Source: Chloracidobacterium sp. N (lineage in GTDB: Bacteria; Acidobacteriota; Blastocatellia; Chloracidobacteriales; Chloracidobacteriaceae). From it: DNA of 64,000 nt. The translations under genes and the position numbers were made by a program. Below, piece by piece: positions 35,271-43,526 of this stretch. The notes beneath the pieces are model-generated. The model had not been told where the DNA came from. It was given only the letters and a program-made list of their open reading frames with translations, and ran no database searches. Position 1 is the stretch's first letter, and each line of letters starts with the position of its first letter. The DNA lies in contig NZ_CP072642.1 of NCBI RefSeq assembly GCF_018304765.1, positions 2,509,819-2,573,818 on the forward strand, given 5' to 3'.

Positions 35271-37868
35271 CTACCGGTTCTGGAAGAAACCATCGGCAAA
35301 GTAGAGGAACACCAGCACAAAGGTTCCGGTATAGAAGAACACCGTACCCCACAGCTTGGCGGTGGCCAGGTTCGAGACCGGGAAGCGTACTTCCTGGAGG
35401 GTCTTGATGCCCAACCGTTTGCCCACCAGACGCACCCAGCGGCTCTGGATGTCACCTCCTTCTGCCCGCGAGCCGCGATCCTTGAACCAGAGCGCGAAGC
35501 TGACAAACCAGATGAGGTGACCAAGCAGCAGCATGGCCGTCAGGTGATTGTCGGTCCAAATCCAGGTTGTTTCGTTCCACATGTAGAGGAACACCCCGCC
35601 CGTGTGACTGATGTTGTGCGTGAGGTAGTAGGCTTCATTGCCCCGCGCCATCATCGTCGCAATCCAGCCGCCATCCAGATACCAGGCAATGGCCGAGAGC
35701 GGCTTGATGGAGAACAGGATACAGAACCACAACTGGTCCTGAATCGAAACGCCGCACGTACCGCCCTTGACCGGCCCGATGCACGGGAAGTCCGGCGACT
35801 GTTTCCGCCACTCAAAGTCGCGGTACCACGGGCTTTGATAGTTGTGGAAGGCAATGCGCAGCAGCGGAATGAACCCGAACAACCAGCCGCCGATCATCAG
35901 CCAGAAGAAGATGGCGTCGTTGATCTCGCCATCGCGGTGCTGATCACGCAGGTTGGAATAAAGCACGGCCGGCGTGCTGGCCAACCGCTCGTTCCATTCG
36001 AGCATGCTGGCGTGCACCTTTTCGAGTTCCGGGCGGAACTTGTCCAGCTCGGCCTGGGCCTTGTTCTTCGCGTCTTCCGTCTGGGCTTCGTCAAGCTGGT
36101 TGAGCAGGCTCACCGCCTTGAGATGCGCAGCCAGGTAGGCTTCATCGGCCTTGCGGGCCGCTTCAAAGGTCTTCTGGTTCTGGAGATACCAGATGCCCTT
36201 GTCCACCCAGAACAGGGGGTTGACCTTGCGCAGGAAGTGCGTCCAGCTTCCCCACTGCACGGCATACAGTTTCGGCTGCCCCCATTCCGGCTTGTAGTTG
36301 ATTTCCTCGATGGTCGTGAAACTGTAGGTTGGAGACGACCCGATGCCGAGTTCTTCATTGAGGATGCGGTCGCCAACCTGGAGGTTACGTGCCTTGACCA
36401 GCTTGGCGGTTCCGTCCGGGTTCTTCACCCAGTCTCCGCCGGCCGTGGGGTCCCACGGATTCTTCGGACGAAACACCCGGTAGCCGACATTCCCCGCCTC
36501 ACCGTCCATCTGAATCGCCCGGTAGGAACGGAACTGATAGATGCCGAAGTTGAGGTCGAGCTCTGAACCGGTGTTCCAGCAGATCATCCCATAACCGAAC
36601 ACTACGGTCACGAAACTGACGAACATGGTCGTCCCGACAATCTTGGTCTGGAGGTCGGGATTCTGGAACCAGGTGATGAACTTCGAGCGCGCCTGCTTGT
36701 ACGCGCCGGAAATGTTCAGCCCATGCAGGTACTGCCCGCCGTGGAAGACGCCCGCCGCCACATAGAGCAACCCGACCTGCACGTGGTTGAACGTGATCAT
36801 GTTGTGAATCATCCGACCGGGATTGACGATCTTCTTCCCGTAGATGATCACGTTCATGTCATTGAGCATCAGGTACGACGGGTGATTGCGCAGCGCCAGG
36901 AAACCAACGATAGCCAGCGCAAAACTCACGTACCCAATCGCCGTCAGGTGCACGTGGAAGACAGCCTTGGTGTCTTCCAGGTGCGTAATGTTGATGCTGC
37001 GCGGTGGGCGATACCACCAGTAAGCCCCCAGGGCCACAAACAGCACCCCCCAGACGAAACACATCGTGGTTTCGCCGTTGATGGTGTTCATCGGGTGCAT
37101 GACCTGGTTGAGGTAGGGGTCAAACCAGCCATAGGGGAACTGTGCCTGTTCAATGGGCATCAGCCCGTTGGGCGTCATCACCTGTGCCGGCTGAAGCGGA
37201 ACTGGCGGCTTGTCCAGCACAAACCACAGCACAAAGCCCCAGATGAAAAACAACAACCCGATGTACACCGTGTGTGGGCTCAGGGCGTCGGCGTAGGTGC
37301 GCCGCAGAATGGGCCAGGGTGTATTGGCAAAGCTCCCCCACGGCAGCCCGACCTTGTACCACGGCCCTTCCGGCGTGAACCACTTGATCTGGCACAGTCC
37401 CTTGAGTCCGGGGACGTAGGGCAGCAGCCAGAAAATTTCACCGATGGTGGCGCCCCCCCGCGCCCCGTAGTAGTGGGCAGCGCCGGCATAGACGAGCCAG
37501 AGTCCCAGGCCAATGTGGAAGCACCCCCAGCCAAAGAGCCGGAAATCGGTCATTGTCAGGGGATACTGTCCAAAAAACGGGAGCTTACTGGTGCTGAACT
37601 CACCAATGAGCGGCAGCCACACCCTCTGAATCTGTTCTGTGTCGTACGGGTCGTAAATCCCCAGTGAAATGAGACGTGGACGCAGCGTGAGATTCACATA
37701 CCCGTCGTTCCACATCGTCATACTGGCGAAAAAGTACGTCCCAATCAGACATGCCAGCCCACCAATCAACATCATGTGCGCACCGAAAATGCGCTCTGGT
37801 GGCATCGGTAGTTCCAGTTTCTGGTACCACCGCTTCACCCCGTTGGCGTAGGACGAAAAGCTAGCCAT
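35271..37868 (-). CDS. pscA: Type I homodimeric photosynthetic reaction centre core protein PscA
   Basis: 865 residues from the ATG at 37868, with GAGGGAG six bases upstream. Eleven membrane helices are spread over the chain (six antenna-type, five core-type). The FX-binding loop PCIGPVKGGTC carries C696 and C705; each monomer of the homodimer supplies two ligands to the inter-subunit [4Fe-4S] cluster. Histidines in helices (HVHLTAIGYVSF, FNHVQVGLLY, HNISHTGGVF) are candidate pigment ligands. A hydrophilic stretch of ~160 residues around 480-640, partly coiled-coil-like, makes it longer than Chlorobium PscA (about 730). Confidence 0.98.
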   Translation of the reverse strand: MASFSSYANGVKRWYQKLELPMPPERIFGAHMMLIGGLACLIGTYFFASMTMWNDGYVNLTLRPRLISLGIYDPYDTEQIQRVWLPLIGEFSTSKLPFFGQYPLTMTDFRLFGWGCFHIGLGLWLVYAGAAHYYGARGGATIGEIFWLLPYVPGLKGLCQIKWFTPEGPWYKVGLPWGSFANTPWPILRRTYADALSPHTVYIGLLFFIWGFVLWFVLDKPPVPLQPAQVMTPNGLMPIEQAQFPYGWFDPYLNQVMHPMNTINGETTMCFVWGVLFVALGAYWWYRPPRSINITHLEDTKAVFHVHLTAIGYVSFALAIVGFLALRNHPSYLMLNDMNVIIYGKKIVNPGRMIHNMITFNHVQVGLLYVAAGVFHGGQYLHGLNISGAYKQARSKFITWFQNPDLQTKIVGTTMFVSFVTVVFGYGMICWNTGSELDLNFGIYQFRSYRAIQMDGEAGNVGYRVFRPKNPWDPTAGGDWVKNPDGTAKLVKARNLQVGDRILNEELGIGSSPTYSFTTIEEINYKPEWGQPKLYAVQWGSWTHFLRKVNPLFWVDKGIWYLQNQKTFEAARKADEAYLAAHLKAVSLLNQLDEAQTEDAKNKAQAELDKFRPELEKVHASMLEWNERLASTPAVLYSNLRDQHRDGEINDAIFFWLMIGGWLFGFIPLLRIAFHNYQSPWYRDFEWRKQSPDFPCIGPVKGGTCGVSIQDQLWFCILFSIKPLSAIAWYLDGGWIATMMARGNEAYYLTHNISHTGGVFLYMWNETTWIWTDNHLTAMLLLGHLIWFVSFALWFKDRGSRAEGGDIQSRWVRLVGKRLGIKTLQEVRFPVSNLATAKLWGTVFFYTGTFVLVFLYFADGFFQNR

Positions 37869-38253
37869 AAGCAACTCCCTCTACAGAGGACTTTCTCACC
37901 AACCACATCGGCCGCATGGGGACGCCATGGGCTGCCTGTGGTGTCGTCAGCAACTTGACTTACGGGGACGTCGAAGCGGGGACGGAAACAATCCAGGACG
38001 GCGCGAGCGCGCCTGATTGCAGTCCTGCTGCCGTCGCCCGTTCATCCTGGAATCAGTGCGTAAAAAGTATCGGTGGCGACCGGCGGAGAAGCTTGGACTG
38101 TGATGGTTTCAACCTACTTTGACCGTCAACCAAGGTCAAACATTACTTCAGTGTCAGGCTTTGTCTGACGGGCTGACTGGGCTTTCGGGGTTCTGCCCCG
38201 GAGTCTGCGCTGGATTGGTCACAGCCCGGCCGCCGTGCTAGGCTTCCCAAGCT
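37869..38253. promoter_or_regulatory. Divergent pscA/pdxT intergenic region
   Basis: 385 bp without a gene I can support. It must hold the leader and promoter of the phototrophy cluster on one strand and of pdxT on the other. Besides the palindrome listed separately, GTCAG and CTGAC form an inverted repeat at 38152-38168. TTGAAA occurs on the minus strand at 38112-38107, but without a good -10. Confidence 0.45.
38118..38140. promoter_or_regulatory. Palindromic operator candidate TTTGACC-N9-GGTCAAA
   Basis: A perfect seven-base inverted repeat with nine bases between, in the middle of the divergent pscA/pdxT region. Each arm contains a TTGACC that could serve as a -35 hexamer, one for each direction, so a dimeric regulator bound here could control both transcripts. 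On the minus strand a TAGGTT lies 17 bases further (38116-38111), a weak -10. Confidence 0.4.
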
Positions 38254-38835
38254 ATGAATGACCGGCAAACCATTGGCGTCCTCAGCTTTCAAGGTGACTT
38301 TGCGGCCCATGCCGAGGCGCTCCGGCGGGCCGGCGCGACCCCGCGTTTCGTGCGTCACATTGCGGACCTCGCCGACCTGGACGGGCTCATCCTGCCGGGT
38401 GGGGAGAGCACGACCATGCTGCGCTTTCTCCAGGCCGAGCCATGGTTTGCGGCGATACGGGAGTTTGCGGCAGCGGGGCGACCGCTGCTGGGCACCTGCG
38501 CCGGGGCCATTCTGCTGGCGCGCGTTGTCACGCACCCGGCGCAAACCTCACTCGGCCTTGTGGACATGACCGTACGACGCAACGGCTACGGGCGACAGGT
38601 GGACAGCTTTACCACCACGCTGACCATCCCGCGACTGGGACCCGACCCGCTTGAACTCGTCTTCATTCGCGCACCCATCATCGAGGCCGTCGGCCCCGGC
38701 ATCGAGGTGCTGGCCACCTGGGGCGATCATCCGGTGTGGGTTTGCCAGGGACAGATTTTTGCGGCCACCTTCCACCCGGAAATGACGAACGACGCCCGCA
38801 TCCATCAGTTCGTCTTTGGCTTGAACCGGCCCTGA
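38254..38835 (+). CDS. pdxT: Pyridoxal 5'-phosphate synthase, glutaminase subunit PdxT
   Basis: 193 residues. Class I glutaminase: LILPGGESTTM, nucleophile Cys in LGTCAGAILLA, and the His-Glu pair in FHPEMT. It hydrolyses glutamine and channels ammonia to PdxS, whose gene lies about 31 kb upstream. The start is the ATG at 38254; no strong RBS is seen. It is transcribed away from pscA. Confidence 0.96.
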   Translation: MNDRQTIGVLSFQGDFAAHAEALRRAGATPRFVRHIADLADLDGLILPGGESTTMLRFLQAEPWFAAIREFAAAGRPLLGTCAGAILLARVVTHPAQTSLGLVDMTVRRNGYGRQVDSFTTTLTIPRLGPDPLELVFIRAPIIEAVGPGIEVLATWGDHPVWVCQGQIFAATFHPEMTNDARIHQFVFGLNRP

Positions 38836-38852
38836 GCGCCCGCACGGGCGCT
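38835..38852 (+). terminator. Hairpin at the pdxT stop
   Basis: AGCGCCCG and CGGGCGCT form an eight-base stem (two-base loop as drawn, more likely six pairs with a larger loop) directly on the pdxT stop codon. No T-run follows. Confidence 0.45.
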
Positions 38853-38860
38853 TGAACCAT

Positions 38861-38899
38861 TCAGGAAAAAACAAATGGCACGCGGTAGCCGCGTGCCAT
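38861..38899 (-). terminator. Rho-independent terminator of the tRNA-Leu gene
   Basis: ATGGCACGCGG (38875-38885) and CCGCGTGCCAT (38889-38899) form an 11-base stem with a TAG loop. Read on the minus strand it is followed by TTTGTTTTTTCC. It lies about ten bases after the tRNA 3' end. Confidence 0.85.
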
Positions 38900-38908
38900 G
38901 GTTACGGG

Positions 38909-38991
<83 letters not shown>

Positions 38992-39028
38992 ATTGTTAGA
39001 TTCTGTCCGCCCACTATATGCCCCGGCC

Positions 39029-39059
39029 GGGGGTGAAATCCAGAAAACCTGGCACCCCC
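39029..39059 (-). other. Interrupted hairpin overlapping the secG stop
   Basis: On the minus strand GGGGGTG-CCAG pairs with CTGG-CACCCCC, with four unpaired bases on one side. The stem begins on the last base of the secG stop codon and ends about 38 bases before the tRNA. No T-run; it may insulate the two transcripts. Confidence 0.45.
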
Positions 39060-39550
39060 TACTGATTTTTCCCTAGTGTTTCCGGCGGGCTGCCAGCCTT
39101 TTGCCCGCCCTTTGATTCGGGTTGGGACTGGGCTGGCTTGGCGTCTTTGTTTTCCTTGTTTTCCTCTTTGGGCTTGTCCTCGCTTGCGGCTGGAGCCGCC
39201 CCGGCGGGGGTCTCCGTCGCGCCGGCATCTTTCTTTTCTTCCGGCTTCGATTCCTCTTTCGGCTGCTCGGTCTTGGGCGGCGGTGGGGTGTCTTTGATCC
39301 CCGAAGCCACCGAACGCGGCAACAGCACTCCCGGAATGGAAAAGGTGAACGCCAGCACCATGAACAACCCGCTCAGGACGAACGTCACCCGTTCCAGGGG
39401 CTTTTGTGCGCCGCGCGGGCCGAAGGCGGTTTGGCTGCCGCCACCAAACAGGGCGATGTCGCCCTTGCCGGGCTGAAGCAGCACGACGCCGATAAGCAAC
39501 AGGCAGACAAGGGCAAAGAGCGCATACAGCGCGTAAGCATACCAAGGCAT
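39059..39550 (-). CDS. secG: Preprotein translocase subunit SecG
   Basis: 163 residues. Helix 1 ([21 protein letters not shown]), then the SecG loop [23 protein letters not shown], then helix 2 ([21 protein letters not shown]). SecG is an accessory membrane subunit of SecYEG. The ~80-residue C-terminal tail is acidic and Lys/Pro/Glu-rich ([16 protein letters not shown]), longer than in E. coli. It lies 79 bp after tpiA on the same strand, a common pairing. Confidence 0.94.
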   Translation of the reverse strand: MPWYAYALYALFALVCLLLIGVVLLQPGKGDIALFGGGSQTAFGPRGAQKPLERVTFVLSGLFMVLAFTFSIPGVLLPRSVASGIKDTPPPPKTEQPKEESKPEEKKDAGATETPAGAAPAASEDKPKEENKENKDAKPAQSQPESKGGQKAGSPPETLGKNQ

Positions 39551-39629
39551 GTCCTAAGACTTCACTCCACGACTCAACATTACCGCTTCTTCGATCCGGC
39601 ACGTCCGATCGGGCACGGCACGCGCCTGC

Positions 39630-40406
39630 CTACGCCGATGCCACCTGCGACCGTTGTATGAGCTGGGCAAAGCCGTCCGGCGCAAGACTGGCACCGCCGA
39701 CCAGCGCTCCGTCCACATCGGGCAGGGACGTAAACGCTGCGATATTGTCGGCGGTCACGCTTCCACCATACAGAATGCGCAGGGCCGCCGCAGCCGGGGC
39801 GTCGAAACATTCCTCCCACGTGGCCCGCAGGTGCCGGTGCATCGCCTGCGCCACTTCCGGCGTGGCGGCCCGGCCGGTGCCGATTGCCCATACCGGCTCA
39901 TAAGCCAGCACTATACGAGGGGCCTCGTCTGGTGTCAACGTACCGGCAATGGCCCGGAGCTGCCGCTCGACGACGGTCAGCGCCGTTCCGGCTTCGCGTT
40001 CGTCCAGCGTCTCGCCCACACAGGCCACAGGCAGAAGTTGGGCATCGAGGGTACGTCGCACCTTGGCCGCCACGATGGCATCGGTTTCGCCGTAGTAACG
40101 GCGCCGCTCGGAGTGCCCGACGATGACCCCGTAACAACCCACTTCCCGGAGCATTTCGGCTGCCACTTCTCCGGTGAAGGCCCCGGTTGGACCTTCGGTG
40201 GCGACATCCTGGGCCAACACCCGGAGGGTGCTCCCCTTGGCAGCCGTTGCCACGGAAGAGAGCGCCGTGAAAACGGGCGCAATTCCGATCTCAACGTCCG
40301 TCACCTGTGCGACCCGGGGAAGAAAGGCGGTGACATAAGCGACGGCCTCCGCGACCGTCTTGTGCATTTTCCAGTTTCCGATGATGAGAGGGGTACGCAG
40401 TGCCAT
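39630..40406 (-). CDS. tpiA: Triosephosphate isomerase
   Basis: 258 residues. Active-site lysine in IGNWKMHKT, catalytic His in VIVGHSERR, catalytic Glu in LAYEPVWAIGTG, and phosphate-binding LYGGSVTADN. It interconverts dihydroxyacetone phosphate and glyceraldehyde 3-phosphate. The normal length and all catalytic residues are present. Confidence 0.97.
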   Translation of the reverse strand: MALRTPLIIGNWKMHKTVAEAVAYVTAFLPRVAQVTDVEIGIAPVFTALSSVATAAKGSTLRVLAQDVATEGPTGAFTGEVAAEMLREVGCYGVIVGHSERRRYYGETDAIVAAKVRRTLDAQLLPVACVGETLDEREAGTALTVVERQLRAIAGTLTPDEAPRIVLAYEPVWAIGTGRAATPEVAQAMHRHLRATWEECFDAPAAAALRILYGGSVTADNIAAFTSLPDVDGALVGGASLAPDGFAQLIQRSQVASA

Positions 40407-40713
40407 GGGACCTGAACATAAAGAGACTCACTGGCGACACGTCATTGACGAGCCGACGGGTTCGTGGGATGACTTTAGCGTGCGCCCCCAAAATGACCAA
40501 GCAAAACCGAATCGAGGGAAAGCACGAAGCAGCACATCAGACAGGACGGGTTGGGATGGAAGTCGGCAACTTTTCACACTTTCCAACCGTAAGCCAGGCT
40601 CAGGGCGTCGGGGCGTGCATCCGGCACCGGAAATTTGGATCGGCGTCAACCATGTTTTCTTTGCGGAGACCGCCCGCCACGGGCTGACCACCACGACTTG
40701 GGGAGAAACCACG
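40407..40713. other. Intergenic region between tpiA and the PLDc_N peptide gene
   Basis: 307 bp between divergent genes. Upstream open extensions of the following gene lack coding character. I see no convincing promoter, tRNA or repeat; GGGGAG at 40700-40705 is the RBS of the next gene. Confidence 0.3.
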
Positions 40714-40899
40714 ATGATTCGTTACACCTTCTGGCTGCTGACCACCACCCTGTGGATTATTGCCCTGGCCGATGCACTGCGCAGCGGTGGCACACTTGGC
40801 CGCAAAATTGTTTCCGTCGCGCTCATTGTCGCGTTTCCGGTCATCGGCTCGCTGGTTTACCTCTTTATGCTCCGGGACTGGGCCCAGGGGCGAGCCTGA
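40714..40899 (+). CDS. Small membrane protein, PLDc_N (phospholipase D nuclease N-terminal) type
   Basis: 61 residues from the ATG at 40714 (RBS GGGGAG). Two membrane helices, FWLLTTTLWIIALADAL and IVSVALIVAFPVIGSLVYLF, with the pattern W-I-x-x-L-x-D then P-V-I-G-x-L-V-Y that marks PLDc_N domains, which occur alone as short membrane peptides or at the N-terminus of cardiolipin synthases. Function of the stand-alone form unknown. Confidence 0.75.
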   Translation: MIRYTFWLLTTTLWIIALADALRSGGTLGRKIVSVALIVAFPVIGSLVYLFMLRDWAQGRA

Positions 40900-41077
40900 C
40901 ACCGCGCCCACCACATCCAGCCTGCTGCCGGGCCGGCATCACACGCCAGCGTCAACGCCACGTGTGTCGGACAGAGTCCACGCGGCCGAACCGGCGGCCA
41001 CGTCCCGGACGTTCCGGGGCGGGGGGGCTGTGCCCGGGCCGGCCCTGAAACCACAGAACTGTTGACCGGAAAGCGGC

Positions 41078-41105
41078 TTGCCCGATGTAAGGTTTTGGCT
41101 ATAAT
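41078..41105 (+). promoter_or_regulatory. Sigma-70-type promoter for the FHA/kinase/phosphatase block
   Basis: TTGCCC (41078-41083), 16-base spacer, perfect TATAAT (41100-41105). It lies 60 bases before the start of the FHA gene and is the clearest housekeeping-type promoter I found in the window. Confidence 0.6.
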
Positions 41106-41165
41106 CGGTGACTGCTTTGGCTTCTCGACAATCATCCACAGCAGTTCAAGATGAGGTCAGGTGCG

Positions 41166-42071
41166 ATGATACGTTGCCCGCAGTGCGGTACGGACAATCT
41201 CGACGGCTCTGAGTACTGCGACGAGTGCGGCTATCAGCTTTCCGCCATGCGTGGTGCGCCCGCGTCAGGTGTGACACCTCACGGTGGTGGGCCATCCGCT
41301 CCACCTCGAACCGCACCACCCGCTGCAGTCCCGCCGCGCGACCAGGTTCCCTACGGGGCGGCCTCCCTGGCTGGCGGGCCGGAACCCAAGATGACACCGC
41401 TGGGAATGGCACCGGCCGATTTTTCGCCCCCGCCGCCGAACGTTCCTTCGGTTGCCATGGCGCCGCAACCCTATCCTGCCGCGCCACCGGCAGCCGATGT
41501 CTTTGCTGTAGCGCCGCCACTGTTTTCGGCCGGAGCCAGTGCCCCGTCCTCCATGACGCCGCCAGCACCGCCGGTTCCACCACCGATGCCGGCTCCGCCG
41601 GCCATGTCGTCACCGCCGGTCACGCCGGCCCCTCCTCCGGTGGCGGCTGTTCCGACAGCCAGCCATCCCGCCCCTCCCCAGAAAACGCCTACGCCCGGTT
41701 CACCGCCACCGGCGACATCCTCCACGTCGTCCTCGGTGCCACGCGCCAAACTGGTCATCCAGCGGGGTGGAACGGTTGGCAAGGAGTTCCTGCTGACCGA
41801 AACGGAGTCCAATATCGGGCGCTGGGATGCGGACGGGGGTATCTTTCCGGATGTTGACCTTGATCAGGATGACCCGGAAGCCAAGGTTTCGCGCCGCCAT
41901 GCCCGCATCGTCTGCCAGGATGGGCAGTATGTCCTCGAAGACCTGGGCAGCACGAATGGAACGTTTGTCAACCGTGGACGACGCCTTCTGCCTGGCAACC
42001 GGCATCCACTCAACGACGGTGACGAAATCATCGTCGGCAAGACGTTTTTGAAGTTTCACTACATTCGCTGA
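41166..42071 (+). CDS. FHA-domain protein with N-terminal zinc ribbon
   Basis: 301 residues from the ATG at 41166 (an ATG at 41151 is possible). The start CPQCGTDNLDGSEYCDECGY is a double CxxC zinc ribbon. Residues ~35-190 are Pro/Ala-rich and unfolded. The C-terminal ~110 residues form an FHA domain: SNIGRWDADGG, SRRHARIV, LEDLGSTNGTFVN, all the residues that bind phosphothreonine. A reader protein for the kinase encoded next. Confidence 0.88.
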   Translation: MIRCPQCGTDNLDGSEYCDECGYQLSAMRGAPASGVTPHGGGPSAPPRTAPPAAVPPRDQVPYGAASLAGGPEPKMTPLGMAPADFSPPPPNVPSVAMAPQPYPAAPPAADVFAVAPPLFSAGASAPSSMTPPAPPVPPPMPAPPAMSSPPVTPAPPPVAAVPTASHPAPPQKTPTPGSPPPATSSTSSSVPRAKLVIQRGGTVGKEFLLTETESNIGRWDADGGIFPDVDLDQDDPEAKVSRRHARIVCQDGQYVLEDLGSTNGTFVNRGRRLLPGNRHPLNDGDEIIVGKTFLKFHYIR

Positions 42072-42136
42072 TTCCCTGTCGCGCCCGGCCGCCGCAGGGG
42101 ACAGGGTGATTTGCCTGCCACCGCGTTGCCAACCCC

Positions 42137-43471
42137 ATGGTGAACCAAAAACAACTCGCGCCGGAGACCATCCTTGAAGGACGCTACCGCATTGTCAAAC
42201 GCATTGGCGGGGGCGGCATGGGCAGCGTCTATCTGGCGTATGACCAAAAATTCGGGCCAGCCAACGACAAGACCCGCCGGGCCGTGAAGGAAATGTACGA
42301 CCTGTTCACGGACCCTGCCCAACGTCAGAAGGCCATCGAGGATTTCCAGCGCGAGGGGCAACTGCTTGCCAGCCTGGAACACCCCTCCATTCCCACCGTC
42401 TATGATTACTTCGTCAACGATGGCAAATACTACCTGGTGATGAAGTACGTGCCGGGGGGGGACCTGGCCAGAAAGCTCAAGGAAAGTGATGCGGGCTATA
42501 TTGACGAGCGAACCGTGACCGAGTGGGCCATTCAGGTCTGTGATGTCCTTGATTACATCCACAACCAGAACCCACCCGTCATCTACCGCGACCTCAAACC
42601 GGCCAACCTCATGCTTGATGACACCCGGACGCCGCCGCGTGTCATGCTGATTGACTTTGGCATTGCCCGTTTCGTGTCGCCCACCCAGAAAGGGGTCACC
42701 GCCATTGGGACCATGGGGTACGCCCCACCCGAACTGTTTTCGGGGCAGGTCGAACCACGCTCAGACCTCTACTCCCTTGGGGCGACGATGTTTCACCTGC
42801 TGACCGGGGCCGACCCGCAGGACAATCCGCTCCTGATTTTCGACTTTGACCGTAACCCGCGTCCGCGCGACATCAACCCTAAACTGACCGCGGGCATTGA
42901 GACGATTGTCATGAAGGCCGTCGCGCACAAGGCGCAGGACCGTCCGGCTTCGGCGGCTGAAATGAAGCGCATGCTGGAAGAGCATCTGCGCCGGCTCGAC
43001 AGCCCGCCCATGCCCAATCTCGATTTGACCTTCTGCATTGCCTGCGGTGGCAGTATTGCGCCGGACGATGCCTTTTGCCCCCACTGTGGCGCAGCCCAAG
43101 GACAGGGAGGTGGTGGACGCAAGGCAACCCCCAACCGCCAGATCGCCCGCCTCCAGGTGCTCGATGGGCACGGCAGCCCCAAGGCCGCCTACGAACTCAT
43201 CAAAGATACGATGCTGCTGGGACGGACCGACCCACATACCGGCAACTTCCCGGAAATCGATCTGACCCCGCACGATGCCGAAACCAAGGTTTCGCGTCGG
43301 CACGCCCGGTTGTTTCAGGAAGGTGGGCGGTTTTTCATTGAAGACCTGTCGAGTGTCAACGGTACGTTCCTGAATGGCAACGTGCGGCTGATACCCAAAA
43401 CGCCACATCCCCTGCAAGACGGTGACGAGCTCAAACTCGGTGAAACGCGCGTGCGCTTCACGATCCGATGA
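42137..43471 (+). CDS. Serine/threonine protein kinase with zinc ribbon and FHA domain
   Basis: 444 residues. Kinase domain ~1-275: glycine loop IGGGGMGSVYLAYD, RRAVKEMYDLF with the ATP lysine, catalytic loop VIYRDLKPANLML (Tyr replaces His of HRD), LIDFGIARF and APPELFSGQ. Then a zinc ribbon CIACGG...CPHCGAAQ, and an FHA domain (~330-444) with SRRHARLF and SSVNGTFLN. There is no membrane helix, so it is cytoplasmic. It may bind its own or its neighbours' phosphothreonines. Confidence 0.93.
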   Translation: MVNQKQLAPETILEGRYRIVKRIGGGGMGSVYLAYDQKFGPANDKTRRAVKEMYDLFTDPAQRQKAIEDFQREGQLLASLEHPSIPTVYDYFVNDGKYYLVMKYVPGGDLARKLKESDAGYIDERTVTEWAIQVCDVLDYIHNQNPPVIYRDLKPANLMLDDTRTPPRVMLIDFGIARFVSPTQKGVTAIGTMGYAPPELFSGQVEPRSDLYSLGATMFHLLTGADPQDNPLLIFDFDRNPRPRDINPKLTAGIETIVMKAVAHKAQDRPASAAEMKRMLEEHLRRLDSPPMPNLDLTFCIACGGSIAPDDAFCPHCGAAQGQGGGGRKATPNRQIARLQVLDGHGSPKAAYELIKDTMLLGRTDPHTGNFPEIDLTPHDAETKVSRRHARLFQEGGRFFIEDLSSVNGTFLNGNVRLIPKTPHPLQDGDELKLGETRVRFTIR

Positions 43472-43526
43472 CTGAGACGCGGCCCCTGCCCGTTGTTCGC
43501 TCGCAGGGTAGCCATGGCCAGGCTGC

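Noticed and set aside
34611-36566. 651-codon open frame on the plus strand across pscB and pscA
   Set aside because: It is antisense to two certain genes, has no RBS or family-like content, and arises from the high GC of the codons' third positions.
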